A stretch of 51,277 bases of DNA from NCBI GenBank assembly GCA_004570425.1, contig SPQJ01000032.1:1-51277 (forward strand), written 5' to 3'. The notes under the pieces were generated by a model, which made no database searches, was not told the origin of the DNA, and worked only from the letters and a program-made list of their open reading frames with translations. Of this stretch, positions 25,511 to 33,712 are shown piece after piece. The position numbers and the translations under genes are program-made. Origin of the DNA: Bacillus sp. AZ43 (lineage in GTDB: Bacteria; Actinomycetota; Actinomycetes; Mycobacteriales; Geodermatophilaceae). Numbering within the stretch: position 1 is the stretch's first letter; the number at the start of each line of letters is the position of its first letter.

Positions 25511-27753
25511 GCCGTGTCGTCCTCCACGAGAGCGACCGAGGTGATCCGGTGGACGGCGAAGGTGCTGTTCTCCCCGCGCCGCTCGTCGTAGCCCTGCAGG
25601 AAGCCGCCGACCAGCGACACCGGGCGCACCACCCGCTGGCTGCCGCTGCCCTGCGCGTCGACGTAGCCCAGCCACACCGCCGAGCCGTCGCGCACGGCGC
25701 GGGAGAGCAGCTCCAGCGTGCTCGCCGTCGTCACCCCGGGCACCTGGCGGACGGCCTCGCCGCGGCGGGCCGAGAGCGCGGCGTCGCCGGCGCGCATCTG
25801 CTTGACCGTGGCGGCCACCTCGTCGGCGGTGAGGGCACGGGGTGCGGGGGCGGAGTCCGAGCCGGCCTTGCGACCCATCGCGCGCGGGCGGGCCGGTGGG
25901 CGGGTCAGCACCGCACCGCCGGCGTGCTCGCCGGCCGGGGCGTAGCCGGCCTCGCGCAGCACGGTGAGCACCTCGTCGGCGCCCAGGCCGCTGACGAGGA
26001 CGCCGGGGGCCAGCCGCCGCAGCTCCGCCGGGGCGGTCCGCCGGTCGTTGAGCACCTGCGAGAGCAGCCCGTGGTCGTCGGAACGGACGTAGGACTCGAT
26101 CGACCCCACCCGCAGCCGGCCGTGCTGCCGGGCGACGTCGTCGACCAGGTAGTCCAGCGCCTGCGGCACCGGCGTGCGGGAGGCGCGGGCGAAGAAGTCG
26201 TGCAGGTCCGACGCCGACCATCCGGAGTCCAGGGCCCGCCGGACGCTGGACTCCGAGACCCGGAAGACCGTCGCCCCGCCGGAGGACTCGACGTCGGCGA
26301 CGACGGCGAGGGTGTCGGCCAGCTCGGCGACCAGCGGGCCGGGCGCGATCAGCGAGAGGTCCGGCTGGGCGAGCACGTGGTCGACCGGCTCGGGCAGCAG
26401 GCCCTGCATGCCCTCGGCGGCGCCGTCCTCGCCGCGGGCCAGCAGGCCGCGGCCGCCGGTCGACAGCACCCCGCCGACGACGACCCCCAGCCGGGCCGCC
26501 TCGTCGAGCATCCCGGGCACCGGGGCGAGCCGATCGACCCGGCGCGGGGTGCGCCAGCGGAGCAGCGCCACCAGGTCCTCGGGGGCCAGCCCCGAGCCGG
26601 GCGGCTGCTCGGCGAGCACGGTCAGCGCCGAGTGGCGGATGGCGGGCGCGGTGTGCCGGGTGACGTCCGGCGAGAGCGGGTTGACCGCCTTGCCGGCGAC
26701 GTCGCGCTGCCCGACAAGCGACGGCAGCCGCACCCCGTTCAGCCAGCCGGCGGCGAGCACCGCCCAGCGATCGGCGAGGTCCTGCTCCCGCCAGATGTCG
26801 TAGGCCCGCGTGGGCAGCCACTCGTCGCGGTGCGGACCGCCGACGTCGAGCAGCCCGGCCGCGTAGGCCAGCTCCAGCAGCCAGGCGGCCTGCGGCTCGC
26901 CGATGTGCAGCGCCTTCGCCAGCCGCTTCAGGTCCCGCACCCCGACCCCGCCGCTGCGCAGCAACCCGGCCGGCTCCTCCTCGAGCAGGGCGAGCAGCTC
27001 ACCGATCCGGCCGACGCTCTCCAGTGCCGCACCGGCGGCCCGCCGGTCCACGGTCGCCTGGTCCTTCCCGGTCACCGTGGGCTCGGGGCGCAGCCGCGGC
27101 GGGCCGTAGGGCCGGTCGCCCCGCAGGTGCAGGCCGATCTCGCGGGGCAGCTCCACGTTGAGCGCGTCGATGCGGGCGAGCAGGCCGCGCTGCAGCAGCC
27201 GGCGGGCCGGCGTCGAGCCGCCGTTGGGGGAGTCGGGCAGGTGGCCGACCGGTCGCTCGCCGGCCAGCCGCTCCAGGACCGCGCGCTCCTCGGGATCGAG
27301 GGCGTCGATCGTCGCCGCCAGGTCGGCGGGCAGCTGCACCCGCAGCTCGGTCGCGCGGCGGCCGAGCCCGGCCGGGTGGCGGACGGCGCGGCGCACCGGG
27401 TCGGGCGCGTGCAGGACGTCGTCGCCCCAGAGCACGGCCCGCGTGGTCAGGCGCTCCAGCCCGGCGGCGACGACGTCGGGCGGGACGTCGGGCAGCGCGG
27501 CGGCCAGCTCGTCGGCGCGGAGGCCGTCGGTGGGGGCCAGCAGCACGACGTCGAGCACCTGGAGGGTCGCGGCGTCGAGCTCGTCCAGGGCGCGGTCGAC
27601 CGAGACCGGGACGGCCAGCCGGCTGGCGAGGGCGACCAGGTCGGACGGGGCGGGTCGGGCGACGTCGGGACGGGCCGCCAGCAACGCGCTCAGCTGCTCG
27701 TCGCTGCGGGTGCGCAGCCAGCCGGCGAGCGTCGCAGGGGGTTCCGTGGGCAT
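25507..27753 (-). CDS. Helicase-associated (XPB_DRD-like/Helicase_C_3) protein with WYL-like C-terminus
   Basis: 748 aa from ATG 27753. Large, Leu/Ala/Arg-rich, built of winged-helix-like segments. The block DHVLAQPDLSLIAPGPLVAELADTL is typical of the helicase-associated domain found next to bacterial XPB. No Walker motifs are present, so it is not itself a helicase. The C-terminal 120 residues (SAVWLGYVDAQGSGSQRVVRPVSLVGGFLQGYDERRGE...) resemble a WYL-type ligand-binding domain. Encoded just upstream of XPB on the same strand, as in mycobacteria. A partner role for XPB is inferred. TAGCGT (27766-27761, minus) lies seven bases before the ATG. Confidence 0.85.
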   Translation of the reverse strand: MPTEPPATLAGWLRTRSDEQLSALLAARPDVARPAPSDLVALASRLAVPVSVDRALDELDAATLQVLDVVLLAPTDGLRADELAAALPDVPPDVVAAGLERLTTRAVLWGDDVLHAPDPVRRAVRHPAGLGRRATELRVQLPADLAATIDALDPEERAVLERLAGERPVGHLPDSPNGGSTPARRLLQRGLLARIDALNVELPREIGLHLRGDRPYGPPRLRPEPTVTGKDQATVDRRAAGAALESVGRIGELLALLEEEPAGLLRSGGVGVRDLKRLAKALHIGEPQAAWLLELAYAAGLLDVGGPHRDEWLPTRAYDIWREQDLADRWAVLAAGWLNGVRLPSLVGQRDVAGKAVNPLSPDVTRHTAPAIRHSALTVLAEQPPGSGLAPEDLVALLRWRTPRRVDRLAPVPGMLDEAARLGVVVGGVLSTGGRGLLARGEDGAAEGMQGLLPEPVDHVLAQPDLSLIAPGPLVAELADTLAVVADVESSGGATVFRVSESSVRRALDSGWSASDLHDFFARASRTPVPQALDYLVDDVARQHGRLRVGSIESYVRSDDHGLLSQVLNDRRTAPAELRRLAPGVLVSGLGADEVLTVLREAGYAPAGEHAGGAVLTRPPARPRAMGRKAGSDSAPAPRALTADEVAATVKQMRAGDAALSARRGEAVRQVPGVTTASTLELLSRAVRDGSAVWLGYVDAQGSGSQRVVRPVSLVGGFLQGYDERRGENSTFAVHRITSVALVEDDTA

Positions 27754-27760
27754 CCGGTCC

Positions 27761-27800
27761 ACGCTACGTCGTCGTCGCAAGGGACTGCTGCTGACAGCAT
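27761..27800. promoter_or_regulatory. Divergent leaderless promoters (helicase-associated / membrane protein)
   Basis: Minus: TAGCGT 27766-27761, seven bases before ATG 27753. Plus: CAGCAT 27795-27800, six bases before GTG 27807. The two genes start only 53 bases apart, so their promoters must overlap. Confidence 0.45.
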
Positions 27801-27806
27801 GAGCGG

Positions 27807-28328
27807 GTGCCACCAGCAGGGGAGGACCCCCACACCCGCACCGCCCTGGCCGCGCACCAGGCGGGCGCGCTGCGCTGGCTGGGCGGCGGGGGCATCGCCG
27901 TCGTCCTCGGGGTGCTCCTCGGCTGGGCCGGCACGGCGCTGGCCGACGGCGGACGGCGCGTTCCCGGGCTGGGCCTGCTGGTCATCGCGCTGGTGCTGCT
28001 CGGGATCGCCGGCGTCGTCGCCGGGACCGGCGCCCTGCTGCGCACCCGCCGCTGGCACCGGGCGCTGGCAGTCACCCCGTGGCAGCGCGGCCGGCTGCGC
28101 ATCGCCGGCCCCGCCGTCATCGCCTTCGAGCCGGAGGGCTTCGACGAGCTCGACCCGATGCAGGAGCCGGTCCGGCTGCAGCTGCTGAGCACCGCCGTGT
28201 GGCGCACCCGCGCCGTCCAGGCCCTGGACGGTGGCGAGGTGCGGGCCGCACCGGTGGGGGACGGGCAGTGGGTGCTCACCGCGGAGGGCCTGCCGACGCT
28301 CTACGGCGCCCGACTCACCCGCCGGTAG
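27807..28328 (+). CDS. Two-helix membrane protein, function unknown
   Basis: 173 aa from GTG 27807. Two hydrophobic helices, about 28-48 (GGIAVVLGVLLGWAGTALA) and 55-77 (LGLLVIALVLLGIAGVVAG). They are followed by a soluble C-terminal domain of about 90 residues beginning with WHRALAVTPWQRGRLRIAGPAV. No family is recognised. It is divergent from the helicase-associated gene. An 81-base gap precedes the next small gene. Confidence 0.65.
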   Translation: MPPAGEDPHTRTALAAHQAGALRWLGGGGIAVVLGVLLGWAGTALADGGRRVPGLGLLVIALVLLGIAGVVAGTGALLRTRRWHRALAVTPWQRGRLRIAGPAVIAFEPEGFDELDPMQEPVRLQLLSTAVWRTRAVQALDGGEVRAAPVGDGQWVLTAEGLPTLYGARLTRR

Positions 28329-28409
28329 GGGGAGCGTGCGTGCGGATGCCGGTCGCGAGAAGATGACCGGGAACGTGCGCCGCGCGGCGCACCTGGACAC
28401 GGAGGCGAC

Positions 28410-28637
28410 ATGGCCAAGCGCAAGGAGAAGCACGCGCACCTGGTGGAGCCCACCTGGGGGCAGTCCGACGACGGCGGCCCGCCGCTGACGGAGCTCACCA
28501 GCGTCTCCGCGGGGTCGCTCTCACCGTTCGGTGAGGACCACAGCTTCCCGCTGCCGGTCGAGAGCCTCCGCTACGCGCACCCGACCGACAAGCCCAACCG
28601 GGCGGGGGTCCAGCTGCCGGAGAACCGGAAGCCGTGA
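28410..28637 (+). CDS. Small soluble protein, function unknown
   Basis: 75 aa from ATG 28410. It starts [21 protein letters not shown] and continues with a Ser/Pro/Glu-rich, probably disordered sequence, then [24 protein letters not shown] (28401-28405) lies upstream. Its stop overlaps the acyl-CoA ligase start (GTGA), so the two are translated together. No family is recognised. The high share of polar residues and lack of hydrophobic core suggest an unfolded or partner-dependent protein. Confidence 0.65.
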   Translation: MAKRKEKHAHLVEPTWGQSDDGGPPLTELTSVSAGSLSPFGEDHSFPLPVESLRYAHPTDKPNRAGVQLPENRKP

Positions 28638-30289
28638 CCGCCCCCGCGCTGCCGTCCTACAGCAGCGGGACCGCCACGGTCCCCCTGCTCGGAGACACGA
28701 TCGGGGCGAACCTCGATCGGACGGCAGCGCGGGTGGGCGACCACGAGGCGCTGGTGGAGTGCGCCTCGGGTCGCCGCTGGACCTACCCGGAGCTGGTCGC
28801 CGAGGTCGACGCGTGCGCGCTCGGCCTCGACGCGATGGGCGTCCGGAAGGGCGACCGGGTCGGCATCTGGGCGCCGAACTGCGCCGAGTGGGTCTTCGTC
28901 CAGTACGCGACGGCGAAGCTCGGCGCGATCCTGGTCAACATCAACCCGGCCTACCGCACGCACGAGCTGGCCTACGTGCTGGAGCAGGCCGGCATCTCGG
29001 TGCTGGTGAGCGCGCCCGAGTTCAAGACCAGCGACTACCGCGCGATGGTCGCCGAGGTCCGGGGCGAGTGCCCCGACCTGCGCGACGTCGTCTTCCTCGG
29101 CTCCCCGGAGTGGGAGCGGCTCATGGACACCGGCCGCGCCGCCGACCGGGGGGTGCTCGCGGAGCGCGCGACGAGGCTGTCGGCCGACGACCCGATCAAC
29201 ATCCAGTACACGTCGGGGACGACGGGCTTCCCCAAGGGCGCCACCCTCACCCACCACAACCTGCTCAACAACGGGTTCTTCGTGGGCGAGGGTTGCGGCT
29301 ACACCGAGGCCGACCGGATCTGCATCCCGGTGCCCTACTACCACTGCTTCGGCATGGGGATGGGCAACCTCGGGGCCACCTCGCACGGTGCCACGATGGT
29401 CATCCCGGCGCCCGGGTTCGACCCCGCGCTCACGCTGAAGGCCGTGCAGGACGAGCGCTGCACCTCGCTGTACGGCGTCCCCACGATGTTCATCGCCGAG
29501 CTGGGACTGCCCGATTTCGCCGACTACGACCTGTCGTCGCTGCGCACCGGGATCATGGCCGGCTCGCCGTGCCCGGTCGAGGTCATGAAGCGGGTGGTCA
29601 GCGAGATGGGCATGACCGAGGTGACCATCTGCTACGGCATGACGGAGACCTCGCCGGTCTCCACCCAGACCGGTGCCGACGACGACCTCGACCGGCGCAC
29701 CTCCACCGTCGGCCAGGTGCACCCGCACCTCGAGGTGAAGGTGGTCGACCCCGAGACCGGCCTGACCGTGCCGCGCGGGACGCCGGGGGAGTTCTGCACC
29801 CGCGGCTACTCGGTGATGCTCGGCTACTGGGAGGAGCCCGAGAAGACCGCGGAGGTGATCGACCGGGCGCGCTGGATGCACACCGGCGACCTCGCCGTCA
29901 TGGACGACGAGGGCTACCTGAACATCGTCGGCCGGATCAAGGACATGGTCATCCGCGGCGGGGAGAACGTGTACCCGCGAGAGATCGAGGAGTTCCTCTA
30001 CACGCACCCCGACGTGGTGGACGCGCAGGTGATCGGCGTCCCCGACGAGCGGTACGGCGAGGAGCTCATGGCGTGGGTGCGGCTGCGCGAGGGGGCCGAG
30101 CCGCTCACCGCGGAGGCGCTGCGGGAGTTCTGCGCGGGCAAGCTCGCCCACTACAAGGTGCCGCGCTACGTCAAGGTCGTCGACGCGTTCCCGATGACGG
30201 TCACCGGCAAGATCCGCAAGGTCGAGATGCGGCAGGTGTCGGTCGAGGAGCTCGGCCTGCAGTCGGCGGCCGCCGTTCGCAACGCCTAG
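28634..30289 (+). CDS. Fatty-acid/medium-chain acyl-CoA ligase (AMP-binding)
   Basis: 551 aa. Adenylate-forming enzyme: the acid is activated with ATP to acyl-AMP and transferred to CoA. Motifs: P-loop [12 protein letters not shown] (near 194-205), YGMTETSP (near 336), [30 protein letters not shown] with the conserved Asp, [19 protein letters not shown], and the catalytic Lys in [12 protein letters not shown]. The C-terminal half resembles FadD35/AMP-ligase members acting on medium to long chains. GTG 28634 overlaps the 75-aa gene. The final codons lie inside a hairpin shared with the opposite gene. Confidence 0.92.
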   Translation: MTAPALPSYSSGTATVPLLGDTIGANLDRTAARVGDHEALVECASGRRWTYPELVAEVDACALGLDAMGVRKGDRVGIWAPNCAEWVFVQYATAKLGAILVNINPAYRTHELAYVLEQAGISVLVSAPEFKTSDYRAMVAEVRGECPDLRDVVFLGSPEWERLMDTGRAADRGVLAERATRLSADDPINIQYTSGTTGFPKGATLTHHNLLNNGFFVGEGCGYTEADRICIPVPYYHCFGMGMGNLGATSHGATMVIPAPGFDPALTLKAVQDERCTSLYGVPTMFIAELGLPDFADYDLSSLRTGIMAGSPCPVEVMKRVVSEMGMTEVTICYGMTETSPVSTQTGADDDLDRRTSTVGQVHPHLEVKVVDPETGLTVPRGTPGEFCTRGYSVMLGYWEEPEKTAEVIDRARWMHTGDLAVMDDEGYLNIVGRIKDMVIRGGENVYPREIEEFLYTHPDVVDAQVIGVPDERYGEELMAWVRLREGAEPLTAEALREFCAGKLAHYKVPRYVKVVDAFPMTVTGKIRKVEMRQVSVEELGLQSAAAVRNA

Positions 30290-30301
30290 TCCCTAGGCGT
30301 T
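30281..30301. terminator. Stop-codon hairpin shared by convergent genes
   Basis: AACGCCTAG (30281-30289), loop TCC, CTAGGCGTT (30293-30301). The stem contains both TAG stop codons, so both proteins end in -NA. No U-tract follows; it may act as a bidirectional terminator. Confidence 0.45.
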
Positions 30302-30613
30302 GGCCTTCGAGGACGGCGTCAGGCGCACGATCAGCTTCGACAGCAGGCTGCCCGCAACCACCCAGATGAGCGCGGCCAGGCCGTCGTTGATGGCCTCGGC
30401 GATCTTCGGGTCCGACGGCGTGAACAGGTCCTTGGTGAACCAGCCGAAGGTGTCCCGCCAGCCGGCGGTGAACGAGACGAGCCCGTTGGCCGGGTTGGCC
30501 TCGAACAGCACGAAGACGGCGTGGATCACGATGACCGCGGCGATCACCGAGCACACCACCCGAACGATGGTGGCGACGAGCGAGAAGACGTGCGCTGCAC
30601 CGTTGAGGGCCAT
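30293..30613 (-). CDS. Small membrane protein, function unknown
   Basis: 106 aa from ATG 30613. Two hydrophobic helices: about 9-36 (VFSLVATIVRVVCSVIAAVIVIHAVFVL) and 80-100 (GLAALIWVVAGSLLSKLIV). Between them is an extracytoplasmic loop with WRDTFGWFTKDLFTPSDPKIAEAINDG. This pattern is seen in uncharacterised actinobacterial proteins; I do not recognise a named family. Its 3' end is three bases from that of the acyl-CoA ligase gene. Confidence 0.7.
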   Translation of the reverse strand: MALNGAAHVFSLVATIVRVVCSVIAAVIVIHAVFVLFEANPANGLVSFTAGWRDTFGWFTKDLFTPSDPKIAEAINDGLAALIWVVAGSLLSKLIVRLTPSSKANA

Positions 30614-30652
30614 GCGGGGATCGTGGCGCAGCGGGGCCGGTGGCGCGACTCG

Positions 30653-31420
30653 TCAGCCCGGGCCGCAGGGGACGACGAGCGCGCGGTGGTCGGACAGCGG
30701 CAGCGGCACCGCCTCGGCCGGGCCGGTCGCCCGCAGGCCGCCGCGCACCAGCACGTGGTCGAGCTGACGGCGGGGGTGCGACGCGGGGAAGGTCGCCGCC
30801 GTGGCGATCGGCCGCAGACCGCTGACGCGGGCGGCCTGCTTCTGCTGCATGTTGAGGTCGCCCATGAGCACCAGCGGCTCACGGGTCCCGGTGAGCGAGC
30901 GGACCAGCCGGCGCAGCTGCGTGGCGTTCCATCCGGGGATGAACGACAGGTGCGTGTTGCAGACGGTGAACTGCCCGAACGGCCCCTCCAGGACGGCGGC
31001 CACCGCCACCCTCGGCTCGTCCCGCGCGAGGAACGGCCGGCGGGTCATCGGCGACCACAGCGGCACGCTGGCCCGGAGCGGGGGCAGCCGCACCACCCGC
31101 CAGGACACCACCGGGTACCGGGACAGCAGCGCGATGCCGTAGCTGGCCGACCCGGGCTGTTCCTCGCCCGTGGCCGCCATCCAGGTGCCGCCCGGCGTCC
31201 CGGACAGGGCCGCGACGAACTGCGAGTCCACCGCGCCCATGGCCTCGGCGGCCACGGCGGTCAGGTCGGCGCCCAGGGAGCGCGGCTGGTCCCGGTCCAC
31301 CTCCTGCAGGCCGAGCACGTCGGCGTCCAGGCGCTTGACCGCGTCGGCCAGGCGCTCGACGTCGACCCGGCCGTCCTCCAGGGAGCGTCCGTGCAGGATG
31401 TTGAAGGTCGCGATGCGCAC
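30653..31420 (-). CDS. Endonuclease/exonuclease/phosphatase (EEP) family hydrolase
   Basis: 255 aa from GTG 31420. EEP-fold metal-dependent phosphoesterase. Motifs in order: RIATFNILHGR (metal Asn), LGLQEVDRDQPRS (metal Glu), CNTHLSF, LMGDLNMQ (Asp-Asn), and QLDHVLV with C-terminal SDHRALVV (catalytic Asp-His). The RDQPRS after the Glu is typical of the actinobacterial branch. No signal peptide is visible, so cytoplasmic. The substrate could be nucleic acid, a phosphoinositide-like lipid or another phosphodiester. A -10-like TAGATC on the minus strand near 31450 may give a leader of about 30 nt. Confidence 0.87.
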   Translation of the reverse strand: MRIATFNILHGRSLEDGRVDVERLADAVKRLDADVLGLQEVDRDQPRSLGADLTAVAAEAMGAVDSQFVAALSGTPGGTWMAATGEEQPGSASYGIALLSRYPVVSWRVVRLPPLRASVPLWSPMTRRPFLARDEPRVAVAAVLEGPFGQFTVCNTHLSFIPGWNATQLRRLVRSLTGTREPLVLMGDLNMQQKQAARVSGLRPIATAATFPASHPRRQLDHVLVRGGLRATGPAEAVPLPLSDHRALVVPCGPG

Positions 31421-31497
31421 GGAGTGGCTGTGCCCCGACGGTGGCGGATCTACCGCCGATGTTCGTCCCGCCGCTCACCGGGGGTAGTCGGACCCGT

Positions 31498-32064
31498 GTG
31501 CAGCCATCGGAGCGGGACGAGATCCGCGACCTCCTGAAGCGGACAGCGGTCGCGCTCAAGCAGGGCGACGTGCCGTTCGCCCTCTGCGGCGGGTACGCGG
31601 CCTGGGTCCGCGGGGCTCCCGAGCCCGACCACGACGCCGACTTCCTCGTCCCGGCCGCCGAGTCCGAGCGGGCGGCCAAGGTGCTCGCCGACGCCGGCCT
31701 CCAGGTCGTCGACCCGCCCGAGGACTGGCTCACCAAGGTCGTCCAGGGCGACTCGTTCGTCGACGTGCTCTGGCGCACCTGCGGGCATCCGGTCGAGACC
31801 GACCTCATCGAGCGGTCGGAGGTGCTGCCCGTGCTGTCGGTGCAGATGCCGGTGCTGACCGCGACCGACATCGTCGTCACCAAGCTCATGGCTCTGGACG
31901 AGCACTACTGCGACTTCGGCCGGATGCTGCCGGTCGCCCGCGCCCTGCGCGAGCAGGTCGACTGGGCGGAGGTCACCCGCTCCGTGGCGGAGAACGACTT
32001 CGCGGTCGTCTTCCTCGAGCTGCTCGACCGCCTCGACGTCGTCCCGAAGGTCACTGCCGCCTGA
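31498..32064 (+). CDS. Nucleotidyltransferase-fold (AbiEii-like) protein
   Basis: 188 aa from GTG 31498; GTG 31441 would add 19 residues. The N-terminal core FALCGGYAAWVRGAPEPDHDADFLV (residues 27-51) has the GG...D-x-D pattern of the DNA polymerase beta-like NTase fold. The later Asp is in SFVDVLW. LTATDIVVTKLMALDEHYCDF is typical of AbiEii/AbiGii-like or MNT-type proteins. No antitoxin-like partner is adjacent, so a toxin role is not supported. TAGTCG (31485-31490) seven bases before the GTG supports this start. The 3' end overlaps the DUF202 gene by 14 bases. Confidence 0.75.
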   Translation: MQPSERDEIRDLLKRTAVALKQGDVPFALCGGYAAWVRGAPEPDHDADFLVPAAESERAAKVLADAGLQVVDPPEDWLTKVVQGDSFVDVLWRTCGHPVETDLIERSEVLPVLSVQMPVLTATDIVVTKLMALDEHYCDFGRMLPVARALREQVDWAEVTRSVAENDFAVVFLELLDRLDVVPKVTAA

Positions 32065-32362
32065 GGACGGCGACGGCCGCCAGCACGGCGACCACGACGA
32101 CGACGGCGGTGGCCGCGCGGACCAGCGCCGGCACGGCGACGCCGGACCGGGATCCGGCGAGCCGGCGGTAGCGGACCGGGGCCAGACCGCCCAGGACGGC
32201 GAGGCCGAGCAGCGCCGCGGCGCCCGCCACGACCAGGACGGCCGGGTCGCGGTCGCGCACCGCGCCGTGGGCGAGCAGCCCGGCCACCGCCAGCACGCCC
32301 AGGCCGGTGCGCTGCCAGGCCAGCGCGGTGCGCTCGGGCTGGGTCTCGACCGGCGGTGTCAC
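32051..32362 (-). CDS. DUF202 family membrane protein (second of pair)
   Basis: 103 aa from GTG 32362. The opening RTALAWQRTGLGVLAVAGLLA is the DUF202 signature (ER-x-x-LAWxRT). Three hydrophobic helices follow: about 22-35, 43-62 and 80-100. DUF202 members (YidH-like) are small inner-membrane proteins of unknown function; the related SPX-linked ones act in polyphosphate metabolism. The start overlaps the upstream DUF202 stop (GTGA), and its 3' end overlaps the convergent nucleotidyltransferase gene. Confidence 0.85.
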   Translation of the reverse strand: MTPPVETQPERTALAWQRTGLGVLAVAGLLAHGAVRDRDPAVLVVAGAAALLGLAVLGGLAPVRYRRLAGSRSGVAVPALVRAATAVVVVVAVLAAVAVLRRQ

Positions 32363-32712
32363 AGGACCTCGACGCCGACGAGCACCGCCACGACCACGAT
32401 CACCGCAGCCACCGAGGCGGTCACGGCCGGCAGCAGCCAGCTCGCCGGAAGCGGACGGCCCGCGGTGATGGCCTCCTCGTTCGCCCGCCACCGGCGGTAG
32501 CCGGCCAGCGCCGTGCCGAGCCCGGCCAGCACCAGGCCCAGGGCCACCGCCGCGCTGCCCCAGCGCACCCCGAGGTCGGGCGCGTAGGTGGCGACGGCGA
32601 CCCCGCCGGCGACGAGCGCGAGCCCGGTGCGCAGCCAGGCCAGGAGGGTGCGCTCGTTGGCCAGGGTGAACCGGTAGTCCGGGTGGTCGGCTGCCTCCGG
32701 GGGAGAGGTCAC
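32359..32712 (-). CDS. DUF202 family membrane protein (first of pair, YidH-like)
   Basis: 117 aa from GTG 32712. [35 protein letters not shown] is the classic DUF202/YidH opening. Three transmembrane helices: about 27-46, 55-75 and 95-115. It forms an overlapping pair with the shorter DUF202 gene, suggesting the two proteins assemble together. TAGCCT (32724-32719, minus) lies six bases before the GTG, so the message is probably leaderless. It is divergent from the long cold-shock gene. Confidence 0.87.
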   Translation of the reverse strand: MTSPPEAADHPDYRFTLANERTLLAWLRTGLALVAGGVAVATYAPDLGVRWGSAAVALGLVLAGLGTALAGYRRWRANEEAITAGRPLPASWLLPAVTASVAAVIVVVAVLVGVEVL

Positions 32713-32767
32713 CGGCCCAGGCTAGGGGTAGCCCGGAATGGCAGGTCCGGGCGGCGGCGAGGGCGGC

Positions 32768-32773
32768 TAACCT
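32768..32773 (+). promoter_or_regulatory. Probable -10 box of the long cold-shock gene
   Basis: TAACCT lies 79 bases before GTG 32853. Initiation near 32780 would give a leader of about 70 nt with a small hairpin (CGGCA-TGAG-TGCCG, 32784-32797) and GAGGT seven bases before the start. Structured leaders are common for cold-shock genes. Confidence 0.45.
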
Positions 32774-32852
32774 GTCGGACGAGCGGCATGAGTGCCGCCG
32801 ATGTCCCCCCGGCCCGCGTGCCGGATCGGAAGCGAGCGACGAGGTATCCGAC

Positions 32853-33248
32853 GTGCCCACCGGCAAGGTCAAGTGGTTCAACCCGGAGAAGGGTTTCGGC
32901 TTCCTGGCGCGCGAGGACGGCCCGGACGTCTTCGTGCACAAGGACGCCCTCCCGGCCGGGACCTCGGAGCTCAAGCCGGGGCAGCGCGTGGAGTTCGGCA
33001 TCGTCGCCGGGCGGCGGGGTGACCAGGCGCTGCAGGTGCGCATCCTCGACCCGCTGCCGTCGGTGGCGGCCACGGTCGCGGCGAAGAGCCGGAAGAAGCC
33101 CGACGAGCTGGTCCCGATCATCGAGGACCTGATCAAGCTGCTCGACGACGTCGGCGAGGGGCTGCGGCACGGCCGGCACCCCGACCGGGCGGAGTCCCGC
33201 AAGGTGGCCTCGGTGCTGCGGGCGGTGGCCTCCGACCTGGAGGCCTAA
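32853..33248 (+). CDS. Cold-shock domain protein with C-terminal extension (CspB-like)
   Basis: 131 aa from GTG 32853. Residues 1-66 form the cold-shock domain ([17 protein letters not shown]2 VFVHK). The remaining 65 residues form a predominantly helical tail: [41 protein letters not shown]... Actinobacteria commonly have one such long Csp next to the MFS/DUF3027 block, as mycobacterial CspB. The tail may mediate dimerisation or partner binding. Stop overlaps the convergent lipoprotein stop by four bases. Confidence 0.9.
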   Translation: MPTGKVKWFNPEKGFGFLAREDGPDVFVHKDALPAGTSELKPGQRVEFGIVAGRRGDQALQVRILDPLPSVAATVAAKSRKKPDELVPIIEDLIKLLDDVGEGLRHGRHPDRAESRKVASVLRAVASDLEA

Positions 33249-33712
33249 GGCGTCTCGGTCCCGCTGAGGTCGCCGCCGGCGCGCAGGAAGCCGACCGGCC
33301 ACGCGCCGGAGAACTCGCCGCACTCGCCGCCCTTGTCCTCCACGACGACGAGGTAGAACGCGGGCGGCAGGACGTCGTTCGTGGTGATCTCCTCGAAGGC
33401 CGTCTGGCCCCGGGGGACGTCCACCTCGCCGAGCTGCTCCTCGAGCTTCTCGTCGAAGACCTGGATGCTCCAGCCCTGCTCGGCGACCGACTCGGGCACC
33501 GACAGGCTGATCCGGGCGCCGGGGGAGACCTCGAGGATCGGCGCGGCGGTGTCGTACCGCTGCCCCTCGCCGTCCAGGCAGAACTGGGTGGGGCGGACGT
33601 CGACCTGCTGCGGCCCGACCTCGACGGCGACGTCGGGTGGCGCGGACGGCTCGCCGGCCCCGCACCCGGCCAGGAGGAGGAGCAGCGGCAGGACGGCGGG
33701 GGACCTGCTCAC
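33245..33712 (-). CDS. DUF2771-like lipoprotein
   Basis: 155 aa. GTG 33712 overlaps the stop of the MFS gene upstream (GTGA). A lipoprotein signal is clear: [17 protein letters not shown] with lipobox L-A-G-C17. The mature part is a beta-rich domain: [50 protein letters not shown], with two more Cys. The pattern and the position next to the MFS and CspB-like genes fit DUF2771, an actinobacterial secreted family of unknown function. It should be anchored to the outer face of the membrane and may assist the co-encoded transporter. Confidence 0.75.
   Translation of the reverse strand: MSRSPAVLPLLLLLAGCGAGEPSAPPDVAVEVGPQQVDVRPTQFCLDGEGQRYDTAAPILEVSPGARISLSVPESVAEQGWSIQVFDEKLEEQLGEVDVPRGQTAFEEITTNDVLPPAFYLVVVEDKGGECGEFSGAWPVGFLRAGGDLSGTETP

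Noticed and set aside
31498..32064. Toxin-antitoxin (AbiE) system
   Set aside because: Only the nucleotidyltransferase-like half is present; neighbours are an EEP hydrolase and DUF202 proteins, not an AbiEi-like regulator.
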